64,000 nt of DNA from Bartonella gabonensis (GTDB lineage Bacteria; Pseudomonadota; Alphaproteobacteria; Rhizobiales; Rhizobiaceae): the NCBI RefSeq assembly GCF_903679515.1, contig NZ_CAHOYM010000004.1, forward strand, positions 1-64,000. Reading direction: 5' to 3'. The notes below the pieces were generated by a model that was given only the letters and a program-made list of their open reading frames with translations, was not told the origin of the DNA and ran no database searches. The position numbers and the translations under genes are program-made. Below are positions 48,272-59,491 of this stretch, piece by piece (position 1 is the stretch's first letter; the number at the start of each line of letters is the position of its first letter).

Positions 48272-49513
48272 TTAACCTTGCCCAAAGCGTTGATGAATAT
48301 AATCACTCAAAAGCCCTTCAAATTCTTCCGCAATGTGATCACCACGCAAAGTTTTTACCTTTTGTCCCTCAATAAAAACAGGTGCCGCTGGACTTTCGCC
48401 CACTCCAGGCAATGAAATACCAATATCCGCATGTTTTGATTCTCCCGGTCCATTGACGATACAGCCCATCACAGCAACCTTTAAACTTTCAACCCCTGGA
48501 TATTTTTCACGCCAAATAGGCATATTTTTGTGTAAATCTGCTTCAATTTTTTGTGCCAATTGCTGAAACACTGTCGAGGTTGTGCGACCGCATCCAGGAC
48601 AAGCAGCAACAACAGGCAAAAATTGCTGAAACCCCATCACCTGCAAAAGTTCTTGCCCCACTTTTACTTCTCGTGTTCGGTCACCACCCGGTTCAGGCGT
48701 TAAAGAAATTCGTATCGTATCGCCAATCCCTTGCTGTAATAAAATGCCCAAAGCCACCGAAGAAGCCACAACCCCCTTCGTTCCCATCCCTGCTTCCGTT
48801 AATCCCAAATGAAGCGCATAATCACAACGCTCTGCCAAGGAGGTATAGACCGCAATAAGATCTTGAACATCACTCACTTTAGCAGAAAGAATAATTTTAT
48901 CACGCCCCAATCCAAGTTCTTCAGCGAAAACAGCCGAAAGCAAAGCCGACTGCACAACCGTTTCCCGCATCACTTCAACAACAGATAAGGGACTTTCTTG
49001 TCTCGCGTTTTCATTCATAAGCTGTGTCAACAATGCATTATCAAGAGAGCCCCAATTCACACCAATGCGAATAGCTTTCCCATATTGGCAAGCAATCTCG
49101 ATAATTTCTGCAAACTGGCGATCCTTCTTTGCACCAAAACCCACATTTCCAGGATTAATCCGATATTTTGCCAGTGCCTGTGCACAAGCAGAATGTTTTG
49201 ATAAAAGCTTATGACCAATATAATGAAAATCTCCTACCAATGGTACAAAAAAGCCCAATCGCTCCAATCGCTCACGTATTTTTGGTACAGCTGCCGCTGC
49301 TTCATCGCGATCAACCGTAATTCGAACCAATTGTGAACCAGCCTGCCAAAGAGCAGCCACTTGAGCAACAGTTGCATCAACATCAGCGGTATCTGTATTG
49401 GTCATTGACTGTACAACAATCGGGCTCTGCCCCCCAACCATCACATCACCAACAGCAACACCGACAGAGCGACGACGCTCAAGAGGTTTCGACAAAGAAT
49501 AAGTCGTGCTCAT
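48272..49513 (-). CDS. ispG: 4-hydroxy-3-methylbut-2-enyl diphosphate synthase
   Basis: 413 aa Fe-S enzyme of the MEP isoprenoid pathway. TIM-barrel start [20 protein letters not shown], the long [13 protein letters not shown] segment, and the iron-sulfur cysteines in [13 protein letters not shown] and [15 protein letters not shown] are present. ATG 49513 has GAGGA 5 bases upstream; a TTG one codon earlier is less likely. It works upstream of the ispA product. Confidence 0.96.
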   Translation of the reverse strand: MSTTYSLSKPLERRRSVGVAVGDVMVGGQSPIVVQSMTNTDTADVDATVAQVAALWQAGSQLVRITVDRDEAAAAVPKIRERLERLGFFVPLVGDFHYIGHKLLSKHSACAQALAKYRINPGNVGFGAKKDRQFAEIIEIACQYGKAIRIGVNWGSLDNALLTQLMNENARQESPLSVVEVMRETVVQSALLSAVFAEELGLGRDKIILSAKVSDVQDLIAVYTSLAERCDYALHLGLTEAGMGTKGVVASSVALGILLQQGIGDTIRISLTPEPGGDRTREVKVGQELLQVMGFQQFLPVVAACPGCGRTTSTVFQQLAQKIEADLHKNMPIWREKYPGVESLKVAVMGCIVNGPGESKHADIGISLPGVGESPAAPVFIEGQKVKTLRGDHIAEEFEGLLSDYIHQRFGQG

Positions 49514-50390
49514 CAAATCCTCAAATTTTTAAAACCTGCACTATAAATCATCATTTATATTGACCTCCTCTGCGCCTCAAAAGACGAAAATGACACATTG
49601 CTCACCAATTTTAACAGATTGCTTTAAGTTTCACCTGTCAACCCTTGTTGCCATTCAAGTTCATAAGTGAAATTCATTTCACAGATGCCCCAGATAAGTC
49701 CTACCGCTCCTGGTCAAGTTCATCCTTTTACACTTGGTTGCTTTAAAAAGAAACTGAAATCAGACAGGGACAAAACTGTATTTTTAAGTGGCATACTATA
49801 GCTTACATCAACGTCATCGAGGAACAATATTTTACAACACAACAGATAACGCTTATCAAAGCACCATTTTAAAAAATATTAAAAAAATATACAGAATATA
49901 CCACCCAATTCAGTCAACATATTAATTTATAATAATCTCTTTTTTACACATTTGAATAGAAAACCTAAACATCGTCAGCTTCTTTCATTTCAAATCTGTT
50001 CATCATTAATCAAAGCCATGTCCCTTACACACCTAAAAGTAACCATAGAGATAAAAAATAAAAATGCTTGAGAAACTCTCTCCAACAGCGCTCGCAACAC
50101 TTTGAAACAAGCATAAGAAAATGAAGCAACGAGCTTAATACCCCTCACGAGAAATTATTCTTTGCAGGGGATTTTACCTTATATCCTTCCCCCCATCATG
50201 AAATATAAGCGAGACTATTCAAAAATGCCTCATTAAACCCAAACGCTTAATTTTCATCTCATCCCCAAGCAACGTAACCCATCCAAGCCACACAATCAAT
50301 GCAACCTTTCAATTTTTAAGCCGTTATAGCAAAACGCCAAACACAATTCCAACTATCATGCAACAATTTAACACATGAAGGAGTCAACAG
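49514..50390. other. ispG upstream gap with repeat copy 5
   Basis: About 875 bases without a gene. From about 49900 to 50230 it carries a poorly preserved copy of the dispersed repeat (ATTTCAAATCTGTTCATCAT, TCACGAGAAATTATTCTTTG, GGGGATTTTACCTTATATCC). Confidence 0.4.
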
Positions 50391-50678
50391 ATGTGTCTAT
50401 TTTCAACCAATGCCAAAAATGCTAAAATTAAAAAACGCATTGCACAATTAAAAAGAGAGCTGGTCCCCATAAATCGTTGGAGTTCTCACAATGATAGCTT
50501 TGAAAACATTTCTGAGCTGTTTAACACGTGGAAACAAAAGGGACGTCACGCACTTTATTACCTGAACGAACATGTGACAGAATTAAAGAAAAAAGCGAAA
50601 GAAAACCCTAAAAAAACCTTCGCATTAGCAGCAGGATTAGTTTTAGCAAGCGTCTTACTCATACGCAAAAATTACTAA
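50391..50678 (+). CDS. small membrane-anchored protein, DUF883/ElaB-like
   Basis: 95 aa. A helical, charged N-terminal part (NAKIKKRIAQLKRELVPINR, LNEHVTELKKKAKENP) is followed by a single C-terminal membrane helix (FALAAGLVLASVLLIRKNY). This layout recalls the DUF883/YqjD group of C-tail-anchored inner-membrane proteins, some of which bind ribosomes; the similarity is structural only. ATG 50391 has AAGGAG about 9 bases upstream, and a strong terminator follows. Confidence 0.65.
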   Translation: MCLFSTNAKNAKIKKRIAQLKRELVPINRWSSHNDSFENISELFNTWKQKGRHALYYLNEHVTELKKKAKENPKKTFALAAGLVLASVLLIRKNY

Positions 50679-50696
50679 CACTAACAACTTTCCCCT

Positions 50697-50727
50697 TTAA
50701 TGCCCGTCTCAAAGCGGGCATTTTCTT
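50697..50727 (+). terminator. terminator after small membrane protein gene
   Basis: AATGCCCG, loop TCTCAAAG, CGGGCATT, then TTCTTAT, about 20 bases after the stop. Confidence 0.85.
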
Positions 50728-51135
50728 ATCGTGAATTAAACACAATACTTGATACCCTCCCCCTCACTTTAGGCTCCCCAAAGGATCAATTTTCCCCCAT
50801 CAATCTATCATTCAGCTTTTTATCGAGCAGGATCATCCACGCATGCGCTTCACATCACCGCACCTTAAAGAATAGTGTTGTGAGAAACGACAGACAAGCT
50901 TTTACGTATTCCATCTATCCTCGCCCCCCTTGACTGAGTTATTTCAAAAAAAATGGAATTGATTAAAGAGACATGCGCTTTAATGTTCTTTAGAACATTA
51001 CTTTACACCACGACAAATAAGAACTTGAAGAGCTTTAAAAGATAGATCATCATAAACCAAACGAAATCTTCTAAAGTGAACACCCACTTACTATAAGAAA
51101 ATAGTATAAACATTAAATTGAAAATACCCAAAATT
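50728..51135. other. gene-free gap
   Basis: About 410 bases between convergent genes. TTAATGTTCTTTAGAACATTAC near 50981 contains the short palindrome AATGTTCTTTAGAACATT. Nothing else is supported. Confidence 0.4.
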
Positions 51136-52143
51136 TTATCCTCCAGAATCAACCCGCTGCGAAGTATCCACATACGTAACCACAGACATCCCAGGAATGA
51201 GTTTTTCAGTCCCTTCCTGACCAGGATCTAAAGCAATCCGTACTGAAATACGTTGCGCAATTTTAATAAAATTACCAATTGTTGTATCCGTTTTTAACAA
51301 TGAAAACTCTGAACCTGTGGCTGGAGCAAAACGAACCACACGCCCTGTTAACTTTTTGTTGTTCAATGCATCAACAGAAAAAACAACCGGTTGTCCCACA
51401 CGCATCTGAGAAAGTTGCGTTTCTTTATAATTAGCAATAATCCAAATATCATCAGAAATCACGGAAACCAATTGCGTCCCCGGCATAACATATTGCCCAA
51501 CCCTAGCGCCAACCAATCCAACATAGCCTGTTCGAGGCGATAAAATCTTTGTATGATTGAGATTAAGTTTTGCCAACTCAACTCCCACCTTTGCTCCCGA
51601 AACTTCTGATTGTAAACTTTGCCGTTCAAGATTTAATTGTTTTTGCAATTGCCGTTTTGTTTCCAGTGCGGCCAAGAGTTGTGAAAGAGGACGAGAAACA
51701 GAACTTGCCGCATCACCAAAGCCTAACTTTTTACTATCAGGAACAACATTGGAGAATGCTCGTGAACGAGCCAATTCGACTTCTGCTGTATTAATTTCGC
51801 CCTGCAAAAGCTGTGCTTGCAATTCAATACTGGCTAATTTTGCATTTTTTGAATCGAGAACAGCCTGTGCCCGTGCAAGCTGCTGACGAAAAAGAGAATC
51901 ATCAAGTTCAAAGAGCAGCATCCCCTTTTCAACACGTTGATAATCTTGCACATAAATTCGCCCAATCACCCCAGAGATCTGTGAACTAACGAGGGTAACG
52001 TCGCCCTTAATGAAAGCATTATCCGTTATTTGAATGTTGCTCACAAAAGGAGGAAGTCTCCAAGCCCACAAAATCAGCAAAACACCCGTAATACCTGACA
52101 GGAATGCAACAATTGTAGCCTTTGATCGTAATGCTTTTATCAT
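51136..52143 (-). CDS. HlyD/EmrA-family membrane fusion protein
   Basis: 335 aa periplasmic adaptor. N-terminal membrane anchor (IVAFLSGITGVLLILWAW, residues 11-28), biotinyl-lipoyl half-motifs (VSSQISGVIGRIYVQDYQRV and LSPRTGYVGLVGARVGQYV) around a coiled-coil hairpin (residues 80-180), then a beta-barrel domain. It follows an MFS permease by 24 bases, the reverse of the emrA-emrB order, and should join it to an outer membrane channel for efflux. Substrate unknown. Confidence 0.9.
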   Translation of the reverse strand: MIKALRSKATIVAFLSGITGVLLILWAWRLPPFVSNIQITDNAFIKGDVTLVSSQISGVIGRIYVQDYQRVEKGMLLFELDDSLFRQQLARAQAVLDSKNAKLASIELQAQLLQGEINTAEVELARSRAFSNVVPDSKKLGFGDAASSVSRPLSQLLAALETKRQLQKQLNLERQSLQSEVSGAKVGVELAKLNLNHTKILSPRTGYVGLVGARVGQYVMPGTQLVSVISDDIWIIANYKETQLSQMRVGQPVVFSVDALNNKKLTGRVVRFAPATGSEFSLLKTDTTIGNFIKIAQRISVRIALDPGQEGTEKLIPGMSVVTYVDTSQRVDSGG

Positions 52144-52167
52144 TTTTTGCGCCCCTCTTCCATGATA

Positions 52168-53799
52168 TCACTCTTTTTCTAATGCACGCACAGAGCATGA
52201 TTTAACAACCATTGTTACAAAAAAAATGACGAATACAACCATTGAAATATAAAAATAAAGCCGAAAAACGTCATCATAAGCAAAAATATTTGCTGTTAAC
52301 TTAAATTTTTCTATCAACAGAGAAGTCATCTGATCATTTCCCAAGCCATGAGAAACAGAAGCACCATGAGAAGACGAAAATAAAGTATTCATCTCAGCAG
52401 AAATAAGCGGATCAGTTACAACAATATTTTGTGTTAAGGACTCAAAATTCTTATGGGCAAAATAAAACTGTAGGCTGCCAAAAAAAGCCGATCCCATCAA
52501 TCTCCCTGTAACTTGTGTTAGCAAAAAAACAGCAATAAAACTCAAAACATACCGCGGCCCTCGCTGACCAGCGATCACAAACCCTTTAAAAAGAACAGGA
52601 GGCAAAAAAAGAGCATAACTAAAACTCACCAATCCTTGGCTCAACATCATGTCTTGTGGACGCGTTAAGTGGTTTACACGACTGTCTAAATAAGCTCCAA
52701 GCGCCAAACAACCCAAAGATAACAAATAAAAATAATCCTCACGCCCTGCCCGTAAAAAAGACACACAAACAGCTCCCCCTAACAGAATTCCCAATATCAC
52801 CGCAAAATACATGGGCGCCATCTCACGATTGAGCAAACCAAAAAGATTAAAAAAACCGAAGGGTAAATTGGATCGCTCCAACAAGAAAACATGAAAAATC
52901 AACAAAATAAAAACAGATTGGATCATTTCTTTACTGAAAATCCAACGCAAATCAATCAATGGTTTTTCTCTATTAAGCTCAATCATAATAGCAAGTGCCA
53001 AAGAAAAAATAGCAAGTGCAAGTCCCCAACCAATCCATGGTGCTTCATACCACCAATACAATATGCCAACAGACATAATTACAGCATTAAGACCAAGACC
53101 AAGAGCAATCAAACCATAGCTTATCCAATCTAACTTTTGAATAACCTTGCTGCGAACAACAGGCGTAAGGGGCAAAGTATAGATACAGACCAAACTGATG
53201 AGAACCAACCCCATTTCCAAAGCAGAAAGACTAGAAAAACCATTATTTTCCAGCAAATCAGGAGAAATCAAACGAGATAAAGGTGCAGCTAAAGCCGCAT
53301 TCATATAATTCAAACTAAGACCAACAGTAAACTTCTTTGCTGGCGCAAAAGCCTCCATCATATAAAGCAATGCAAGCGAAGCCAAAGGCGCAGCAGCAAT
53401 CCCAGCAAAAAAGCGAATAATCAGCGCAGAACGCAAATCGGTCACAAAAAGCTGCAAGGCACAAACCAAAACGAAGCCAAGAATTGATAGTTCAGCAAAA
53501 GCACGCAACCCAAATTGATAGCGGATTTTGATCAACATAATCGCCACACTTACATTTGGTGCCATATAGGCTGCGACCAACCATGTCGTCTCAGCCAAAG
53601 TTGCGTGAAAATCACCGATCAGATGGACAATATTAGACTGAACAATATTAGCCCCTAAGCCATAAGCCCATTGCAAAATAAAAGAAGCAAAAATATAAAC
53701 AAAACATTTCGGCAAAGGTCCCGCGAAAACACGACCAGGATGAGGAAAAGGTTTTCCGCCCCTTTTGGCAAACACAACCGTACTTTTTTTTCCGCTCAT
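52168..53799 (-). CDS. EmrB-type (DHA2) MFS permease
   Basis: 543 aa with about 14 hydrophobic helices, the DHA2 drug:proton antiporter layout. The first helix region FASFILQWAYGLGANIVQSN and AETTWLVAAYMAPNVSVAIM correspond to the family motif zone (usually T.W...Y.L). It begins 23 bases after the atpC stop on the same strand and is followed by the HlyD-type gene, so it may be read partly from the atp operon. The substrate cannot be deduced. Confidence 0.88.
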   Translation of the reverse strand: MSGKKSTVVFAKRGGKPFPHPGRVFAGPLPKCFVYIFASFILQWAYGLGANIVQSNIVHLIGDFHATLAETTWLVAAYMAPNVSVAIMLIKIRYQFGLRAFAELSILGFVLVCALQLFVTDLRSALIIRFFAGIAAAPLASLALLYMMEAFAPAKKFTVGLSLNYMNAALAAPLSRLISPDLLENNGFSSLSALEMGLVLISLVCIYTLPLTPVVRSKVIQKLDWISYGLIALGLGLNAVIMSVGILYWWYEAPWIGWGLALAIFSLALAIMIELNREKPLIDLRWIFSKEMIQSVFILLIFHVFLLERSNLPFGFFNLFGLLNREMAPMYFAVILGILLGGAVCVSFLRAGREDYFYLLSLGCLALGAYLDSRVNHLTRPQDMMLSQGLVSFSYALFLPPVLFKGFVIAGQRGPRYVLSFIAVFLLTQVTGRLMGSAFFGSLQFYFAHKNFESLTQNIVVTDPLISAEMNTLFSSSHGASVSHGLGNDQMTSLLIEKFKLTANIFAYDDVFRLYFYISMVVFVIFFVTMVVKSCSVRALEKE

Positions 53800-53822
53800 G
53801 TCACCTTATCCTGTATACCCTT

Positions 53823-54260
53823 CTACGCTTTTATCATCATAGAACCATCAGCTGACAATTGCTGGAAAAAAGCTTCAATTTTAGGACTTTTTGCATCACC
53901 CATTCCCCCCTCTAATGTCGCTTGAACCTGCAAAATCTGCTGTTCTAATACATCAAAAGAAAGATGCTCAACAGCCACAACATGCTCTACCAATAAAGAG
54001 CATCCCGAAAAGGTAATATTTGCAACACCACCGCAAACAACAAAGAGCTTTTCCCCCGCAGAGGTACGAACACGAACACTCCCCAATACAATGCTTGCCA
54101 CCAATGGTGCATGCTGTGCCATAACTGTCAAAGCACCAGAAACTGAAGGAAGAACAACAGACACAACCTGCTCTGAAAACACAATCTTTTCAGGCGATAC
54201 AAGCTCAAACAAAAAATGCTCTTCTCTATTGTTTTCCACAAAAGTCTCCACAATACTCAA
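53823..54260 (-). CDS. atpC: ATP synthase epsilon subunit
   Basis: 145 aa. N-terminal beta-sandwich (FELVSPEKIVFSEQVVSVVL, VMAQHAPLVASIVLGSVRV) followed by a short helical C-terminus. It belongs to the central rotor stalk. Last gene of atpHAGDC, 91 bases after atpD. Confidence 0.95.
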   Translation of the reverse strand: MSIVETFVENNREEHFLFELVSPEKIVFSEQVVSVVLPSVSGALTVMAQHAPLVASIVLGSVRVRTSAGEKLFVVCGGVANITFSGCSLLVEHVVAVEHLSFDVLEQQILQVQATLEGGMGDAKSPKIEAFFQQLSADGSMMIKA

Positions 54261-54351
54261 TAGAAGGACTCTCCGTCCTCCTTAATAACTTATCTTTTTC
54301 AACAACTTGCCCTTTTTTAACGACAAATATTCATGACAGATTTCTCCTGAA

Positions 54352-55965
<1,614 letters not shown>

Positions 55966-55978
55966 TTACCTTTTCCAT

Positions 55979-56890
55979 TTAAAGCGCTTCAGCGCCCGCA
56001 ATAATTTCGATCAATTCTGTGGTAATTTGTGCCTGACGTTGACGATTATAAGCCACCGTCAATTTATTAATCATTTCGCCCGCATTGCGCGATGCATTAT
56101 CCATAGCTGTCATCTTTGCGCCCATTTCACCAGCAACATTTTCGAGTAAAGCCCGAAAGATTTGCACTGAAAGATTGCGTGGCACAAGCGCCTCTAAAAG
56201 AGAAGCAGCATCAGGTTCGTATTCATAAACAGTTGTTTGTGAAGCTTTTCTCGGCTCTGTTTGCTCACCAATATCTATTGTCTCAACAGTTGCTTTTGGA
56301 GCCCCCATAGGGATTAAGCCAAAAGCTGTTGGGCGCTGATTAATCACGGAAACAAATTCAGAATAAAACAGCGTACAGACATCAAAAACGCCTTCATTGA
56401 ACAAATCAACAATGCGTTGACTAATCATCACCGCCTCTGCAAAACCAATTCGCTTTACAGCATGTAAATCAATGTGATCAATCATCAAATTTTTGTAATC
56501 ACGCGATAAAATATCCGCACCCTTTTTGCCTACAGTGATAATTTTCACAATTTTACCGGCTGCCAACAGTGCTTTAATATGCTCACGGGCACGACGAATG
56601 ATTTGCACATTAAAAGCACCACATAAACCGCGTTCAGCAGTACAGACCACCAAGAGATGCACATCATCGCGCCCCGTACCACGCATGAGAGCCGGTGCAT
56701 CAACACCATCCACATCAGCAGCAACACTGGTTAAAATATCAGCCATCCTCTTTGCATAAGGGCGTGCTGATTGTGCCACCTCTTGCGCACGATGCAACCG
56801 CGCTGCTGCAACCATCTGCATAGCTTTGGTAATTTTCTGTGTTGCTTTAACCGAAGCTATACGGTCTCTAAGATCCTTTAGTGAGGCCAT
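55979..56890 (-). CDS. atpG: ATP synthase gamma subunit
   Basis: 303 aa rotor shaft of F1. N-terminal helix [20 protein letters not shown], central [15 protein letters not shown] and C-terminal helix [20 protein letters not shown], then [11 protein letters not shown], the two long helices that form the coiled coil. It lies 20 bases after atpA. Confidence 0.98.
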   Translation of the reverse strand: MASLKDLRDRIASVKATQKITKAMQMVAAARLHRAQEVAQSARPYAKRMADILTSVAADVDGVDAPALMRGTGRDDVHLLVVCTAERGLCGAFNVQIIRRAREHIKALLAAGKIVKIITVGKKGADILSRDYKNLMIDHIDLHAVKRIGFAEAVMISQRIVDLFNEGVFDVCTLFYSEFVSVINQRPTAFGLIPMGAPKATVETIDIGEQTEPRKASQTTVYEYEPDAASLLEALVPRNLSVQIFRALLENVAGEMGAKMTAMDNASRNAGEMINKLTVAYNRQRQAQITTELIEIIAGAEAL

Positions 56891-56910
56891 CCAAGCATTC
56901 CATCAATTCA

Positions 56911-58446
56911 TCACGAAAAATTTTTCGCATAAGTGTTAAGAACAGTTATCAACTTATCTTTTAGCTCATCTGTTAATTGCTTTTGCTCAGCAATTGCTTT
57001 TAAGAGATCTTGATAATCACTCCGCAAAAGCACCAAAAGCCCTTGCTCAAACCGTGCAACATCAGAAACCGCTAGAGCATCAAGATAGCCATTCACACCC
57101 GCGAAAATAACCACCACCTGCTCTTCTGTTTTGAGTGGAGAAAATTGTGGCTGCTTTAAGAGCTCTGTCAAGCGTGCTCCTCGATTCAATAGCCGCTGGG
57201 TTGATGCATCCAAATCAGAGCCAAACTGCGCAAAAGCCGCCATTTCACGATATTGGGCCAACTCACCTTTAATCGAGCCAGCAACTTGCTTCATTGCCTT
57301 AATTTGTGCTGCCGAACCAACGCGCGAAACAGAAAGACCAACATTCACAGCAGGACGAATACCCTGATAAAACAAATTTGTTTCCAAGAAAATTTGCCCA
57401 TCCGTAATCGAAATCACATTTGTAGGAATATAAGCCGAAACGTCATTAGCTTGTGTTTCAATGACCGGCAAAGCTGTCAACGACCCTGATCCATTTTCCG
57501 CATTCAACTTTGCAGCGCGTTCTAAAAGACGCGAATGCAGATAGAAAACATCTCCTGGATAAGCCTCACGCCCTGGTGGACGACGAAGCAAAAGAGACAT
57601 TTGACGATAAGCCACCGCTTGTTTTGACAGATCATCATAACCGATCAAAGCATGTTGCCCATTATCACGGAAATATTCACCCATCGCGCACCCAGCAAGA
57701 GGTGCAATAAATTGCAGCGGTGCTGGATCAGAAGCAGTCGCCGCAACAATAATAGAATATTCTAGTGCCCCGCGTTCTTCTAAAATTTTAACGAATTGTG
57801 CCACCGTCGAACGTTTTTGACCGATAGCCACATAAATACAATAAACTTTATCTTGCTCTCGTCCAGCCCCTTTTTCATGAAAAGGTTTTTGGTTTAAAAA
57901 TGTATCGAGCAAAATTGCTGTTTTTCCTGTTTGGCGATCACCAATCACCAATTCACGCTGTCCGCGTCCAATGGGGATAAGCGCATCAATTGCTTTTAAT
58001 CCGGTCGACATGGGTTCATGCACAGACTGACGCGGAATAATCCCTGGCGCCTTAACATCAACACGACGACGTTCTGTTTCCTTAAGAGGTCCCTTACCAT
58101 CTATAGGATTTCCAAGTGCATCGACCACACGCCCAAGCAAAGCGGGCCCCACAGGAACATCTACAATAGCGCCCAATCGCTTTACACAATCGCCTTCACG
58201 AATATCGCGATCTGAGCCAAAAATGACCACACCGACATTATCAACTTCCAAATTGAGTGCCATACCACGCACACCATTTGGAAAAGCAACCATTTCCCCA
58301 GCTTGAACATTATCCAAACCATAAACGCGAGCAATACCATCCCCCACAGAGAGAACCCAACCAATTTCTGAAACCTCAGCCTTTTGGTCAAAGTTTTTGA
58401 TTTGCTCTTTTAGAATTTTTGAAATTTCAGATGGTCTAATATCCAT
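56911..58446 (-). CDS. atpA: ATP synthase alpha subunit
   Basis: 511 aa nucleotide-binding, non-catalytic F1 subunit. N-terminal [20 protein letters not shown], Walker A GDRQTGKT near residue 170, and [19 protein letters not shown]. Its ATG overlaps the end of atpH by 11 bases, so translation of the two is likely coupled. Confidence 0.98.
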   Translation of the reverse strand: MDIRPSEISKILKEQIKNFDQKAEVSEIGWVLSVGDGIARVYGLDNVQAGEMVAFPNGVRGMALNLEVDNVGVVIFGSDRDIREGDCVKRLGAIVDVPVGPALLGRVVDALGNPIDGKGPLKETERRRVDVKAPGIIPRQSVHEPMSTGLKAIDALIPIGRGQRELVIGDRQTGKTAILLDTFLNQKPFHEKGAGREQDKVYCIYVAIGQKRSTVAQFVKILEERGALEYSIIVAATASDPAPLQFIAPLAGCAMGEYFRDNGQHALIGYDDLSKQAVAYRQMSLLLRRPPGREAYPGDVFYLHSRLLERAAKLNAENGSGSLTALPVIETQANDVSAYIPTNVISITDGQIFLETNLFYQGIRPAVNVGLSVSRVGSAAQIKAMKQVAGSIKGELAQYREMAAFAQFGSDLDASTQRLLNRGARLTELLKQPQFSPLKTEEQVVVIFAGVNGYLDALAVSDVARFEQGLLVLLRSDYQDLLKAIAEQKQLTDELKDKLITVLNTYAKNFS

Positions 58447-59029
58447 CAGCTGACCTCTTTTTCAATGCAAGCTTAAGCGAAGACAATTTTGTTAGAAGAG
58501 ACGTATCAATTTGAGACGCCCCGATACGAACGATTAATCCCCCAAGAATTTTTGGATCCACAATGATGTGTAGTAAAACTTTTCCCCCAACGACACCTTC
58601 CAAAGTCTCACACAACTCTTGTTTTTGTTGAGAACTTAAGGGACGCGCAGAAATAATTTGCGCAGTAACTTGCCCACGAGCGCGTGCAACACAACGCTGA
58701 AAAGCATGTAAAATACCAAATACGGCACCAAGCCTACGATTTGCTGCAATAACGCGTAAAAAATTACTAACAACCTGCCCTGCTTCTTTATCAGCAAATT
58801 TTATGTTTTCACAAACAGATTGCACCACCTTAATGTGCTCTTTAACTGAAAAGAATGGACTGAGCACGAAGTGTTTTAAATCCTCATTTTGCTCTAAAAC
58901 AAGCAAAAAATCTTCCACTGCCTTTTCAATCTTTTCAACGTTTCCTGCTTCTTGAACGCAACTAAAAAGCGCTTGCGCATAGCGTTGATCTACCAACGGC
59001 AGCGGTAAGAGAGAAAATGAACCTGACAC
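58436..59029 (-). CDS. atpH: ATP synthase delta subunit
   Basis: 197 aa stator subunit linking F1 to the b subunits. N-terminal helical domain ([20 protein letters not shown]) and C-terminal motif [20 protein letters not shown] followed by [10 protein letters not shown]. First gene of the F1 operon; Fo genes are elsewhere, as usual in alphaproteobacteria. Stop TAG 58436-58438 lies within atpA. Confidence 0.96.
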   Translation of the reverse strand: MSGSFSLLPLPLVDQRYAQALFSCVQEAGNVEKIEKAVEDFLLVLEQNEDLKHFVLSPFFSVKEHIKVVQSVCENIKFADKEAGQVVSNFLRVIAANRRLGAVFGILHAFQRCVARARGQVTAQIISARPLSSQQKQELCETLEGVVGGKVLLHIIVDPKILGGLIVRIGASQIDTSLLTKLSSLKLALKKRSADGY

Positions 59030-59491
59030 GAAATACCGCCTCTTTCCCTTGAGCGACTCTCTGATAGTTATCAGATGATAATGAAACAGACATTCTTAAT
59101 TTTAAGAATCTTTTTCTTAAAACCTCGAACAAAAACCTTTCGGTTTCTAGCATAGACATAGCCGACTCGCAACACCACAAATCGCTGCTTTTTAAAAATT
59201 TTAAGAAAATATTCAAAATATTTTTAAAAAGGATTTTTTTTAGATCCGCAGGCTGATATCATGGTTTTTTATGCCTCTTTATTGACATTCTGTGAAAAAA
59301 TTCACGCTCTTTAATTTTGCTTCAAACGCTCTTGCCTCCTCCAAAAACGATTCTTCTTTAAAGATCACTCCTCTTATCCCCACAAAAGCTGTAGCGAAAA
59401 GCGACCACGACCACAAAAGTCTGTTATTTCAAACGGATAAGCAAGAAAGAATAATGAGTATACGCCTTAAAATTAAGGAAAAAATTGATTT
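59030..59491. other. region between atpH and priA
   Basis: About 460 bases, expected to contain the atp operon promoter. Upstream ORFs on either strand lack support. A T-rich/A-rich segment (59190-59240) precedes the operon. No site assigned. Confidence 0.4.
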
